Shown here in pieces: positions 21,245 through 31,800 of a DNA stretch of 64,000 nt. How positions within the stretch are numbered: position 1 is the stretch's first letter; each line of letters begins with the position of its first letter. The stretch is from NCBI GenBank assembly GCA_963575745.1, contig CAUYUJ010016068.1, forward strand, positions 207,500 through 271,499. Direction: 5' to 3'. Position numbers and translations under genes: made by a program. The DNA comes from Prorocentrum cordatum. Lineage: Eukaryota; Sar; Dinophyceae; Prorocentrales; Prorocentraceae. Below the pieces are notes generated by a model. That model was given only the letters and a program-made list of their open reading frames with translations, did no database searches and was not told the origin of the DNA.

Positions 21245-22550
21245 ACAATATGCAGCTGCGAATCTTGCTATGCCCTGGTAAGTTCTGCGAAGGCTACGCT
21301 TGGTAAGTCTTGCTGGACCTTTCTAAGCTCGGTGGGCCTTGCAAAGCCCTGCTAAGCCTTGTTGGACCGTGCTCAGCAGCTGTAAGCTTTGCCAAGCCCT
21401 GCTGACCCTTGCGAAGTCTTCTGCCCTGCAGAGCATGGCTGAACCCTGCCAGGCTCTTCTGAGACTTGGTGAGCCCTGCTAAGGCCTTGTAAACCAAGCT
21501 AAGCCATACTGGGCCTGCTAAGCACTGCTGAGCAGTGACAATATGTGCTAAGCTTGGTAAACGTAGACCCTGCTAGGTCATGCTAAGCTCTGCGAAGAAT
21601 TACTACACCCTTGCAATCTCTGCCAAACAATGGCAAGCCTTCCTAAGCACAGCTAAGCCCTGCTCAGTCTCGCCAGGCTTCGCCCATCCCTGCTAATCCT
21701 TGCGAACACTTAAGACTTAAGCCCTGCTGAGCTTTGCTGAGCCATGGCAAGCCCTGCCAAGACTTGGCAGGTCTTGTTCAGTCTTGGCAAGCCCTGCTAA
21801 GGCCTTGTAAACCTTGCTAAGCCTTTCTGGTTCATGATACGCCCTGCTCAGCCCTGGCAAGCTCTGCTACGCATTGGCAAGCGCAGTAAGCCTTGCTCAG
21901 CCCAGCTGGACTTGGCATGCCTTGTAAAGACCAGGTAAGCAGTTCTGAGCCTTGCTCGGCCTTAGAGAGCTTTGATCAGCCTTGCTAAGCCTCGCGAAGC
22001 CTTTAGCTCGGCTAAGCCATGCTGAGACGTGGTATTCCTTGCTAAAAAAAAACTGGGTAAACTCTGCAAGTGGGTATAAGCCTTGGCACGCCCTGCTGAG
22101 CCTGCAAGCGCGGCTCAGCCATAGCAGAATGTGCGAAGCCCTGCTAAATCCTGGTACACCCTGCTGAACCCTGCTAAGCTCTGGTAAGCTTTGGTATGCC
22201 CTGGTAAGCTATGCTAAGCCCTGCTAAGTTTGGCAAGCCTTGGTGGAGAACTCAGGTAAGCCTGGTGCGCCTCGGTAAGCCCTGATAAGCCGTCTCTGAC
22301 TCCTGGTAACTTCTGCTCTGCCTCGCTAAACCTTGGTAGACCCTGCCAGGCCATGCTCAGCTCTGCCAAGCTTTGCTATTCCTGGCGCTGCTATGTTTTG
22401 CTAAGCACAGCTAAACCCTGCTCAGCCCTGGTAAACGTTGCTAAACCCTGGTAGGCCCTGGTGAGCCCTTTGTAAGCTTTGTAAGCCCTGGCAAGCCCTT
22501 GGTCCACTTTGCTAAGCCCTGGTAAGCCCGTGATAAGCTCTGCGTCGTAA
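21245..22550. repeat. Degenerate GCTAAGCCCTG repeat field
   Basis: About 1.3 kb made of imperfect 10-12-bp units, consensus GCTAAGCCCTGGTAAGCCTT with GCAAGCC and GCTGAGCC variants. No frame survives more than about 60 codons. Composition differs sharply from both flanks. Confidence 0.9.
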
Positions 22551-23464
22551 GCAGGAGTCCCTGGCAGGAAATCCTTAGTAGAAGGCGGAGGGGGAGGAGA
22601 AGGAGGAGGAGGAGGGGGAGGAGGGGAGTGCGGGAGCGGGAACGGGAGGGGAAGGGGGAGGGAGGAGCAGGAGAAGGAGGACAAGGAGGGGGAGGATTTT
22701 CCTCGCCTCCCCCCAAAAATACAATCAAACAGAAAAACGGGAGGCTCCACCACCCCCCGCCCGATTTTTTTTGTTGGGTGAGGGGGGAAGAAAAGAAAAT
22801 GCACCGGCCCTTTCGGAGAGGAGGAGAAAGGGAAGGCGCAGGAGGAGAAGGAGGAGGAGAAGAAGGAGGAGGAGGAGGAGCACGCCAAAGACTACGCAAA
22901 GCATTCACAGTCGTACGCGCGAGCTCAGCGTGAAAGCCGCGCGCTCGCGCCGTCAACCCTGAGGTTCTCCACAATCCCCCGTTCGTCGGATCCTCCCTCT
23001 TGCCTCCCGCCAGGTGTGCCGAGGCACTGCTCCCGGGGCGCGGGAAAAAAAATAATCCTTCTGACGGAAGGGAGGTGGATCATTTGAAGACTTCCTCGGG
23101 CTATGCAGCAGCGCCGGGGCATTGGACGCGCTCTCCCCCGACCCTTCCACCTGGCAAAGTGGGACCCTTCCTCAGCGCGCCAGCAATTGAGTCGAGGGGA
23201 AGCCCCTTCCCTTCGATCCCTCCCCCGCCATCGGGGAGGGGGGGGGGGGGGGTCGGGGGGGGGTCCCCAGGGGGGGGGTGGTCAGAGGCGACGCCCCCCC
23301 TGGGAGACCCCTCCACCTGGCAAAGTGCGCCCCCTTGCGCCCGGGCGCAGGGCGGCCGCAGGGCCTCTCCGCTCCACAGGGGGGCGCCCCGGGCGTGGAC
23401 GGCCCCGCCGCCACCGCCACCTGCAGGCGCTGTTGCGACGAGCGGGGGCGACAGATCGCATAAC
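22551..23464. other. GGA- and G-rich spacer with a local repeat
   Basis: GGA tracts lie at 22585-22690 and 22840-22885, and very long G runs at 23225-23280. CCACCTGGCAAAGTG occurs at about 23147 and 23311, each time downstream of a GACCCYT sequence. No gene recognised. Confidence 0.6.
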
Positions 23465-23627
23465 TCAAGGGGCCCAAGGACACACAAATAAATACATACA
23501 AACAAAATGATTACCCACATTTTTCCATATGTTCTGGGTTTTTTGTCTGCCCGCCCGGTTCCCGTATTTTCCCATATTTTCCTGGGAGTCGACGACTAAT
23601 TGTGTCTGTGTGTTTTTTCCCTCCTGA
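23465..23627. mobile_element. Family D element, copy 6, with ATAAC target duplication
   Basis: The best-bounded family D copy: TCAAGGGGCCC at left, CCCTCCTGA at right, 163 bp. It is flanked exactly by ATAAC on both sides (23460-23464 and 23628-23632). The ends form a short imperfect inverted repeat (TCAAGGGG against TCAGGAGG). Confidence 0.85.
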
Positions 23628-23861
23628 ATAACGCATCCATGCACCTTACCACGCCTGGCCAATGCCAGCCTGGGACCTGACATGGCGCATATCCCACCCT
23701 GGCCGCGGCCAACGCTGGAGCGCCTCGTCTTGCTGCGCCTCCTCGCGCCTCCACGCCCCCACCATCATCCGGCTGGCCCCATCCCGCGTTCCCGGCCGCC
23801 TGCGAATCGGTAGCTGGCCGAGTGGCCCAGCACCAACGCTGCTGGCCGCAGACGCGGCAGC

Positions 23862-23960
23862 TCTTCTTCCTCCTCCCCCTCCTCCTCCTCCTCCTCCTCC
23901 TCCTCCTCCTCCTCCTCCTCCTCCTCCTCCTCCTCCTCCTCCTCCTGCTCCTCCTACTCA
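23862..23960. repeat. CTC triplet array
   Basis: About 30 CTC units. A further CTC tract lies at 24200-24230, and an inverted pair CACCTGGCGGGC / GCCCGCCAGGTG at 24089 and 24159. Confidence 0.85.
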
Positions 23961-24639
23961 TCCTCCTCCTCCTCCTGCTCCGACTTCTCCTTTTCTTTCA
24001 GACGTTGCGCGGACTTGATGCGGCTGCATGGAGCGTTCGTGCGATGGAAAAAGAAGACCGACTTGACGAAGCGGTAAGGAGCAAATTCACCTGGCGGGCA
24101 CAGCGGACAAACAAGAGTTAACAATACAGGCGAAGCGGAGCAAATGGAGCACGCGCCCGCCAGGTGATTAATCACGGCAAGCCTGTGTACCTCAGTATGT
24201 ATCCTCCTCCTCCTCCTCCTTCTCCTCTTCCTGCCCCTCCCCCCCCCCCCGCCTCCTCCTTCTCCCCCTCCTGCTGCGCTGCGCTCGCACCGAAAGGGGC
24301 GATCCTCGTGGCGTCTCCACGGCCCACGTCGCGCGGGCCGCACATGCAGTCGTGACGGGGTCGACCTGGCCACCTGATCCTCATCCTACCCCCACCCCAC
24401 ACCTCCCCAACGAAAGGGCTCCTTCGACCCCATCACGACGAAGTCGACTCTCCCCCTCCTCTGCCTCCTCCTCCTCCTCCTCGCTGGGCGAAGGCCTCCA
24501 TGGCCGCCGCGGCAGCGAGGCGAAGCGCAGCGAGGCGCGCGGCGCTGGTTCGGCGGGGCCGAGCCCAGAAGACCGACAAAGGGCGGGGCCGGAGCCCTCG
24601 GGAGTCATCCCTGGAGCCCTCGTGGACGCTGTGCAGGAG

Positions 24640-24845
24640 GAGGAGGAGGAGGAGGAGGAGGAGGAGGAGGAGGAGGAGGAGGAGGAGGAGGAGGAAAAGG
24701 AGGAGGAGGAGGAGGAGGAGGACGAGGAGGAAAAGGAGGCGGAGGAGGCGGAGGAGGAGGAGGCAGAGGAGGCAGAGGAGGAGGAGAGGAGGAGGAGGAG
24801 CAGGAGGAGGAGGAGGAGGAGGAGGAAGGAGGAGGTAGGAGGGGG
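24640..24845. repeat. GGA triplet array with GGC/GCA interruptions
   Basis: GGA repeats with periodic GGC and GAC. The long frames on both strands (a minus-strand one spans 786 codons) are low-complexity readings of this and the next GGA block and carry no domain. Confidence 0.85.
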
Positions 24846-25077
24846 AAGAGCACTTTCCTGCACTTCGGGGGGCCAGCCGCGGCAGGCCCAAGTCGGATGC
24901 TGGGCCGGGCGTCGGAGCGCTGATCTGGCGCAGCCTGGAGCTCGATGGGCGGAGGCGGGAACGGGAAGTCGAGCGCTGGAGGCTGGAGATCGGGCTGCTG
25001 CGCGGGTGAAAGGGCGGAGGTCGACAGGGGGAGGTGGAGGTGACACGTCGGATCTTGGAGGCTGGTGGTCGGACTGC

Positions 25078-25390
25078 GAAGAGGAGGGGTCCTTCCCACC
25101 CAACACTGTGTTGGGCGGGAACGACCCCCCTCCTGGCGTTGGCAGCACATGCAGGGAGCGCGCGTCAGCGGGCGAGCTGCGCCGGCGCGTGCACGGAGAC
25201 CCCCGCGCGACCGCCGACGGTGTCGGCGGTGCGGGCCTGTGCCTTCGCGGCCGCCGCGCTTGCGAAGAGGAGGGGGGGGGGTCCTTCCTATGCCAGACGC
25301 GCCACAACGAGCGCGTATCAGCGGGCAGGTTGCGCCGGCCGTTGCACGGAGGTCCCGGCAGCCCAGCCCAAGGCGCGCCGAACAGCTGCT
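25078..25390. repeat. Tandem duplication of about 186 bp
   Basis: TGCGAAGAGGAGG...GGTCCTTCC begins at about 25075 and again at about 25261. Both copies then carry CGTCAGCGGGC-like, TGCGCCGGC and GCACGGAG segments in the same order. No recognised coding role. Confidence 0.65.
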
Positions 25391-25714
25391 GGACTCTGGG
25401 TCCATCGAGGTGCCGATGGCCCTGTGGATCCTCGGAGCTCTGTGGTGATCCATCCAGCATGGAGGTCGAAGCTCCATGCTCGACAATCGAGACGTCGGCC
25501 ACAAGAGCGTGGGTCAAGAACGCGAGCCCCTTCTTCGATGGGCCTAAGGCCACATGGAGAGATGCCCCGAACGGGAAGCCTCTTCCGAGCGGGGCGGGGC
25601 GGGGTGGGGCGGGCGGCCTCTGCCGCGTCCACGCGGGGAGCACAGGGGCGCGCGGTGCTGAGGCGACGGCGGAGGGGCCGCAGCCCCTCTCCATGTCTCC
25701 GTGACGTGAAACAG

Positions 25715-25920
25715 AGGAGGGCGAGGAGGAGGAGGGCGAGGAGGACGAGGAGGAGGAGGAGGAGGAGGAGAAGGAGGAGGACGAGGAGGACGAGGAGGGC
25801 GAGGAGGGCGAGGAGGACAAGGACGAGGAGGAGGAAGAGGAGGACGAGGAGGACGAGGAGGACGAGGACGAGAAGGAGGAAGAGGAGGACGAGGAGAAGG
25901 AGGAGGAGGAGGAGGAGGAG
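25715..25920. repeat. GGA/GGACGA triplet array
   Basis: GGA repeats rich in GAC and GGC, reading as Arg/Thr, Glu/Asp or Ser/Pro runs by frame. Non-coding. Confidence 0.85.
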
Positions 25921-26199
25921 CAGTGTTTCAGGTCGTTCGTGAGCCCGTCGATGCGGGCCACCGCTCTGGTCTCAGACTGCCGGCGCCAAAGAGAAAGTCC
26001 CAGAAACCGTGGACACATCGCTGCTGTGGGCTTCAATCGAAGCTCCGAGTCCGACCCTGTTGACGGACCGTACGGGAACAGCCAGCAGCGAGCCCTGCGC
26101 GACCCAAAGAGACCTTCTGTTGCATGGGCGAAGGGCTTGGCATCGTTGGGCGTTGCGCTGCAAAGCCGCGAGCCCGAGGCACAAGACCAGGGAGCCCGA

Positions 26200-26560
26200 G
26201 ACCTCCAGGCGTGGAACAATCGATCGGGGAACTGGCGGAGCCCAGGCAGGGAGCAGGACATGGGGAGCCCGAGAACCCCGGGCGCAGGGCACAGGACGAG
26301 GGAACCCAAGGAACCCGAGCAGGGAGCAGGACCGGGGGGGCCCGAGGAGCGGGGCTTGGAAGCCCGAGGAGCCCGAGCAGGGACCAGGGAACCCGAGAAA
26401 CGCAAGCTAAAGGGAAAGCCCGGGGGACCCGAGGAGCAAGACTCACCGGGGGACCCGAGGAGCCCAGAGAACAAGGCCGGGGAGCCCGGGGGAACCCCCC
26501 TGCGAGCGAGCAGCACCCGGGGAGCCCAGGGCCACTCGAGGGGAGAGCAAGACCAGGCAG
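26200..26560. repeat. Degenerate GGAGCCCGAGRACC short repeat
   Basis: Loosely periodic GGGAGCCCGAG/GGAACCCGAGG units, related in sequence to those at 15.9 kb. Non-coding. Confidence 0.6.
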
Positions 26561-26753
26561 CGCCCGAGCAGCCCACTGCGTGAGGCGACGAGGCCGAGGA
26601 ACCGCGGGGGAACGCCGAGGCCTCCCGCGCCCGCCACCCGCCCGCTCTTCCCCGACGAGTGCGAGCCCATCCCGCGAAGCCGGAGTGGGCAAAAGGAAGG
26701 CGAGCAAGGTGAGGCACAAGAGCCTGCTGCTCGGGGGCCACACGCGAGCCCTG

Positions 26754-26864
26754 CCCCTGCCCCCCAAAATTCTTCTGAGGGAGAGGGTGGGGTTCACTTC
26801 GCTCGGGAGCTCACGAACGAAGTGAACCCCACCCTCCCCCTCAGAAATCTTGGGGGGCAGGGGG
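26754..26864. repeat. Near-perfect 48-bp inverted repeat (hairpin)
   Basis: Arms 26754-26801 and 26818-26864 pair almost completely; the inner end is GGGTTCACTTCG against CGAAGTGAACCC. The loop is 16 bases. The arms differ mainly by one short AATTC/AATC-type change. It directly abuts the direct repeat of the next GGA array. Confidence 0.9.
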
Positions 26865-27093
26865 TAGGGTTCGCCTGTGGCCCCCTAGAGGAGGAGGAGG
26901 AGGAGGAGGAGGAGGAGGAGGAGGAGGGAGGAGGAGGAGGAGGAGGAGGAGGAGGAGGAGGAGGAGGAGGAGGAGGAGGAGGAGGAGGAGAGGAGGAGGA
27001 GGGAGGAGGAGGAAGGAGGAGGAGGAGGAGGAGGAGGAGGAGGAGGAGGAGGAGGAGGAGGAGGAGGGGTAGGGTTCGCATGTGGCACCCTAG
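26863..27093. repeat. GGA array bracketed by a 26-bp direct repeat
   Basis: GGA repeats occupy about 26889-27067. GGTAGGGTTCGCCTGTGG plus CCCCCTAG (26863-26888) recurs as GGTAGGGTTCGCATGTGG plus CACCCTAG (27068-27093), 24 of 26 positions identical. Confidence 0.9.
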
Positions 27094-27206
27094 CTGTGCG
27101 ATGCCCGGTCACATGAGCGGCCATGGAAAAGCCAGGAAGGCCGACGCGCACAGAACGCCCTGCACACGTGCTCCTCGCCTGCTTCGTTCTCGCGCGCCTC
27201 CCTCTC

Positions 27207-27275
27207 CAGGCCTCCTCCTCCTCCTCCTCCTCCTCCTCCTCCTCCTCCTCCTCCTCCTCCTCCTCCTCCTTCTTC
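27207..27275. repeat. CTC triplet array
   Basis: About 20 CTC units ending in TTCTTCTTC, between the bracketed GGA array and the LINE 3' region. Confidence 0.85.
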
Positions 27276-27454
27276 TTCTCCCATCCCTGAGGGGGCAGTC
27301 CCCTGCGGAGTCCTCCCTTGCAGCTCCCCGTACTCCAAGTACATGTGCGGTCCCACCGCCAGGCGGACACCATGGATATGTCCGAGACCGCGACCTCGCC
27401 AGCGCGCCCACGCCAGATGGCCGCAGCCTGGCCGCAGCCCTCCACCCAGCGCCC

Positions 27455-28198
27455 TCAGGGGCCTCCCTCGCGGTGCGGTGGCGCACCGCAAGAGAGGAGG
27501 GTGCCCTCGACCAGCTCCCATGCAGCATCCTCGTCCGATGGCACCTCTGGGTAGCGCTCGGGGGGCACGAGCATGGCCACGAGAATTGGGTCCGTCGGCC
27601 ACTGCAAGGAGCCCCCTCCGCTCAACGCAGGCTGCGCCTCCAGAAAAGCCTCGCCCAGCAACTCGAGGAAGGGCCTAGGAAGGACCCAGTTGTTCACCTC
27701 GAGCGCTGCTGCGGGCCTCGCCACCAGGCCGCGCTGGAGCATGGCCACCGAGAGGTGCGGGCAGTGCACAGCCAGGGCCTGGCCGAAGGACGACAGCGAG
27801 CCTCCGAAGTCGGCCACATCGAAGGTAACTGAAGAGGCCTCTGGGAGAGCAGCGAGCGCCTTCACCGACTCCAGCTGCCAGATCGACGCCACACGATGAG
27901 CCACGCAAGCCTGGCGCACCAATGCTCCAGCCACTCCTGCCGCCGCTGCCGCGGCCAGGACTAATAAGCCAGCCCTGACGCCACCATTTTCCTTCCGCAG
28001 CTCCTTCGCCCAGAATCTATTCAGCAGATCAGTTCCCCACACTTGTTCTCGGGGTCGCACAGGCGAGCCTTTCGAGCCAATACTATGCACCGTCGCTGTC
28101 CAAGATGATGTCGGCGGTGTTACGAGAACTTCCAGAATGGCACCTGACTGAATCCTTGCGGTGATATTGTCTAAAAGTGTTGAATCTTCCAGCTTCAA
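27455..28198 (-). CDS. Hypothetical ORF at the LINE 3' end
   Basis: A 247-codon frame directly downstream of the zinc-finger ORF, overlapping its end by a few bases, in a -1 relation to it. No methionine start is visible at the proposed 5' end. The middle, VASIWQLESVKALAALP then VTFDVADFGG (about residues 103-133), resembles the 'ENP-x-S-x-LW ... TFDxCxFG' pattern I associate with a common dinoflagellate protein family, but the diagnostic cysteine and ENP are absent. That family link is a guess from memory. It could be the distal part of the LINE reading frame, an unrelated gene fragment, or chance. Confidence 0.3.
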   Translation of the reverse strand: MKLEDSTLLDNITARIQSGAILEVLVTPPTSSWTATVHSIGSKGSPVRPREQVWGTDLLNRFWAKELRKENGGVRAGLLVLAAAAAAGVAGALVRQACVAHRVASIWQLESVKALAALPEASSVTFDVADFGGSLSSFGQALAVHCPHLSVAMLQRGLVARPAAALEVNNWVLPRPFLELLGEAFLEAQPALSGGGSLQWPTDPILVAMLVPPERYPEVPSDEDAAWELVEGTLLSCGAPPHREGGP

Positions 28199-28857
28199 TG
28201 TCGTTGATGGTTCACTGCAATCAATATATAAAACAGCAAGGTTGAAAAAAAACCAGTGGCACAGCCCATAATACTACTGAAGTCGTCGTCAGCTCTGGGT
28301 CCCCAGCCAAGATGCAACACATAGGATTGCCGATGGGCGCGCTCCGCAGGTGCTGGTGGCAGCGCTGGGACTGAGACCCACTCCACACACGGGGGCATCG
28401 GGCGCTCGTCAACCACAGCAGCCTGCCTCTTGCCAGGTAATGCTGGTCGCGTTGGCGCAGTCGCCCGAAGCCCACGCGTGCGTTTGTCCAGAGCCGACTG
28501 CTGGTCCAGACGCTGCCATGCTGCAACTGCCTCGTCGTCCAGGGGATCAGTGGATGCCATAATGTGGCCGAGACATGCTCCCGTCGGGCGCCTGAGATGC
28601 CTTGGCAATCCTGATCGATCCGAGAAGCTGGCGCCACAACATAGGCAATCAACACCGTCAGCAAAGTACTGCGCCATGTCCTTTGGCTGGTGCACTCGAG
28701 TCCAGTGACCTCGATGCCCAGCAACTGTTTGGAAAACCTGATCGCACTCATAGCATAAATAACTTGTTACTGAATGTCCGCCATCGCCTCTTGGGATCAG
28801 CCCAGGGTATACCAACAATATCTTCCGCATCATGAAGGAGTCCCTATGCTGATCCAT
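28195..28857 (-). CDS. LINE C-terminal zinc-finger ORF (C2H2 + CCHC)
   Basis: 220 codons. Residues 35-56 form a C2H2 finger (CYEC, then HWTRVH; Cys35, Cys38, His51, His56). Residues 71-95 form a second finger of C-x2-C-x12-H-x7-C form (CLCC ... HLRRPTGAC). Fingers of this type follow the reverse transcriptase in many non-LTR elements and are thought to help nucleic-acid binding. It starts 14 bases inside the end of the RT ORF in a +1 relation. The RT frame itself meets a TAG just before and stays readable beyond it for about 30 codons, so the split from the RT frame is probably a decay frameshift plus stop. The last 40 or so residues, ending near NHQRH, look non-homologous. Confidence 0.7.
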   Translation of the reverse strand: MDQHRDSFMMRKILLVYPGLIPRGDGGHSVTSYLCYECDQVFQTVAGHRGHWTRVHQPKDMAQYFADGVDCLCCGASFSDRSGLPRHLRRPTGACLGHIMASTDPLDDEAVAAWQRLDQQSALDKRTRGLRATAPTRPALPGKRQAAVVDERPMPPCVEWVSVPALPPAPAERAHRQSYVLHLGWGPRADDDFSSIMGCATGFFSTLLFYILIAVNHQRH

Positions 28858-31800
28858 TCGCTGCGCAGAAAAAACTCATCCAGGCGCTGCGCAAGTGCCT
28901 ATGAAATGCCCTCGTATCCTTCGCAACATATCTCATCCAAGAGGCAATGCCTGGAATATTCCTGGGGCAGTCGTCTGGAGCATCGTGACAATACCGTTTG
29001 AGCCAAAGAAAGTCCTCCACTACAAGTGATGCCCATGACGATGAAGTACCCAGCGTAGCATCCAAGATCAGCCGCAATGTAGGAGATCCTGAATGCACCA
29101 GCCGAGCCACATAGCGTAGCCTTCGGAAGCGCAAAACCTCACAAAACTCCATCCTCTTGGCGATTACCAATACTTCTGAATCTGTGGTACGACCGACAGT
29201 GAGCAGGCTGTGCAATTTCCTGGTGCCCACTCGGTAACCTGATAGCAGCGCATGGTTCAACTTGGTCGTGCAAGATACCGAAATATTGTCCCATGTCTCC
29301 GCCTGAAAGAACAAATGCGTGCTGCATAGCGCATCGATATACTTGAGCTTGTCCTTCATGGCAATCTCGTACTTGATAGCAGATGCCCTTAAGGGCCTCA
29401 GTGCCGTAGAGTGCTTATTCTTCCTCCTGGATACCTCCTGTCCTGAGCTCCCGTCGCCAGTGTAGATGCCACCTACATGCTTGTAAGCCTGCTCAAGCAC
29501 GATGCGATCGTTCGACGTGCTATCTAACGCAATGGCTGAGAACTTGGCCATGGTCCGCTTCGCTTGCAGGGAACCCTCGCCATTATAGGAGATAACCGCG
29601 GCCGTCTTGCCCTTTCCGAAATGAAGTTGGAAGCCTGATCCTAGCATGTGCTTCCTCACAATCCTGCCGAGCAGCGATACTTGATCACGTACTGCTGTGG
29701 GATCGTAGCATGGGGAGCAAAAACCTGAATCATCAACGAAGGTGGAATCCGTGAACGTGTCGCTCTCCACTGTGAGGCCCTGGGAGAATACCTGTTCGGA
29801 TGCATCAATACAATCTTTGAGGTCCAAGGCAATGCCAGCCTGCTGCATATCAAATCTGATTCCTCTCAGTGGTCGGGCGTAAACTACATTGAAGAAGAAG
29901 TCTGCTAGGGGAATCCCAGCACGAGAGCTCCTTTGCGAGACAATCCACTGCGTGTCCCCTGGCACCCTGAAGTGGGTGAGCCGATGGGCTTCGATCACTT
30001 GCGCAACCAGATGTTGGTCAACCCTGGAGTCGACCAACACTGGCGCTGCTAGAACAACCTCCAGCAGCGGGTGTGCCAGCGCAGGGGCATTGTCTAGGAC
30101 TTGGTTGATGTACTTCTCGGTTCCCTTGGGCGGGATCCCAGCCTGACGCAACAGTGAGTAGAATGCAGCCACCAAATCCACGAACAATACTATTGCAATA
30201 AACTTCCTGGCCTTGGCAATGTGTCTGAAGACTCGCACCATCTGAGAAGCCATGCCAGCACAACGGCCCTTGATACCCCCAGTCTGCGAGTCCACCATGG
30301 GTAACTTGATGCAATCCGTCATGGCTGCTCGCAGGAACGCGTGGTGATGCTTGATAACGTCCGAGTTCAGCATGATCGAGCGGTACATCTCAGCCGTCAT
30401 CCTGCCGCTCTTGCCCTTGTGGAGTCCGCACGCCAGTCCTGCTTTATGTATAGCCGCCTCCTGCACCAGAAGTCCAGTCTTAGCGGTAATGGCCAGGATA
30501 TGCGACAGAACAGCCTCAGGCGCAGCTTTGAGGACAGCATTCTGAACTAAATCATGGCCAGGTGCGCGGTGGGCTTTAACCCCCCGCATTCGGGTGGCAA
30601 GCCATGTCGGAGACGGAATCGCAGAGATAGACCGCGGGACACCAAGAGCATAATTCAGGGTAAGCTGATTGTACTCAGTTTGCAGAGCCGATGCAAAACA
30701 CTCGTATCCGTCCTCAAGTTGGGCAAAGTGTCGTCTCAAGGTCTCGGCCCACTCCAGCCCGGAGGCGATGACTGAACCGTCTTGCTTGAATCGTTGAGGA
30801 AGGAGAGTGTGGTCGCATCGCTTTGCCTGCTTGCCATTGAACCGCAATAACCTCTGGAGCCAAACCCATTCATGGTGTCCGTCGTGTAGCATTGCCAATG
30901 CGCCAATCTTCTTGGCGGTCTGCGTAAGAAAATCTGTTCTATCTCTGTTAAGACACCAGGTAAGTGTTCCAGCAGTAGCATCCATAAAGCATCTGGCAGC
31001 AACAAGCATTTCTTCGATTGTGAACTCCTCGGCCTGAAATAAGTCGCATGCCATGACAAGCTGGCGCATAGGGCCTTCCCAAGGACACTGGGAGGACTCA
31101 TCAGGGCCCCGACTTGCGCACGTGAATGTGTCCAGTTGCCTTGGCAGAAGCCTGGCCAATAGAAAGATAGGTTCCCAAGAATGTCTAAAGACCGCTTGCT
31201 GTGCACGCCGTGCATACCTGCGTAGTCTGATAAGCGCCATAGTGCCTGTCTTGATGGAAGGCTTCCTAGGAGAGAAACGGTCCTCGGCAAATAACTCGGC
31301 TGTGAGCTGGTTGATCTCGCAGTTGAAGTCGTCAACCTGCTGATTGATGTCCGTAGCCCACGGCGCCACTGGCATCTCTAAGAGAGCTTGTCGGAATTTG
31401 TTCTGTCTGATAGGATCCGCCAATTTCTGCCTGTCGAGCCTCTTTCTCCCTGCCTCGGGTGTTGAGTAAAATTTAGCAGCCTCGATGGTGACAACAACTG
31501 GCCAGTGGTCAGGGGATTTGCCACCAAGGTCCAAGTCGGTCATCACATAACAGGTCTTCGCACAAGCATGGATGCTATCCTGCAACAAGATGTAATCCAG
31601 TCGATGTAGTGTACCACACTTAGCACGAAACATTTCAGGATGCTCGTGGGGGAGGAACGTGTTCGTGATCTTCATGCTGTACATATTGTCAATCTTCTGG
31701 AGCCCGAATCCGTTGACGTCGAGTGAATCAGTTGGCCCGATGCTTCCTGAAACATCTGTGACCTCGCTGCCCATGCGTGCGTTCGCATCTGCCATAATAA

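Noticed and set aside
24381-26741. 786-codon minus-strand frame
   Set aside because: Passes through two GGA arrays and a GAGCCCG repeat; Ser/Pro/Arg-rich throughout, no recognisable motif.
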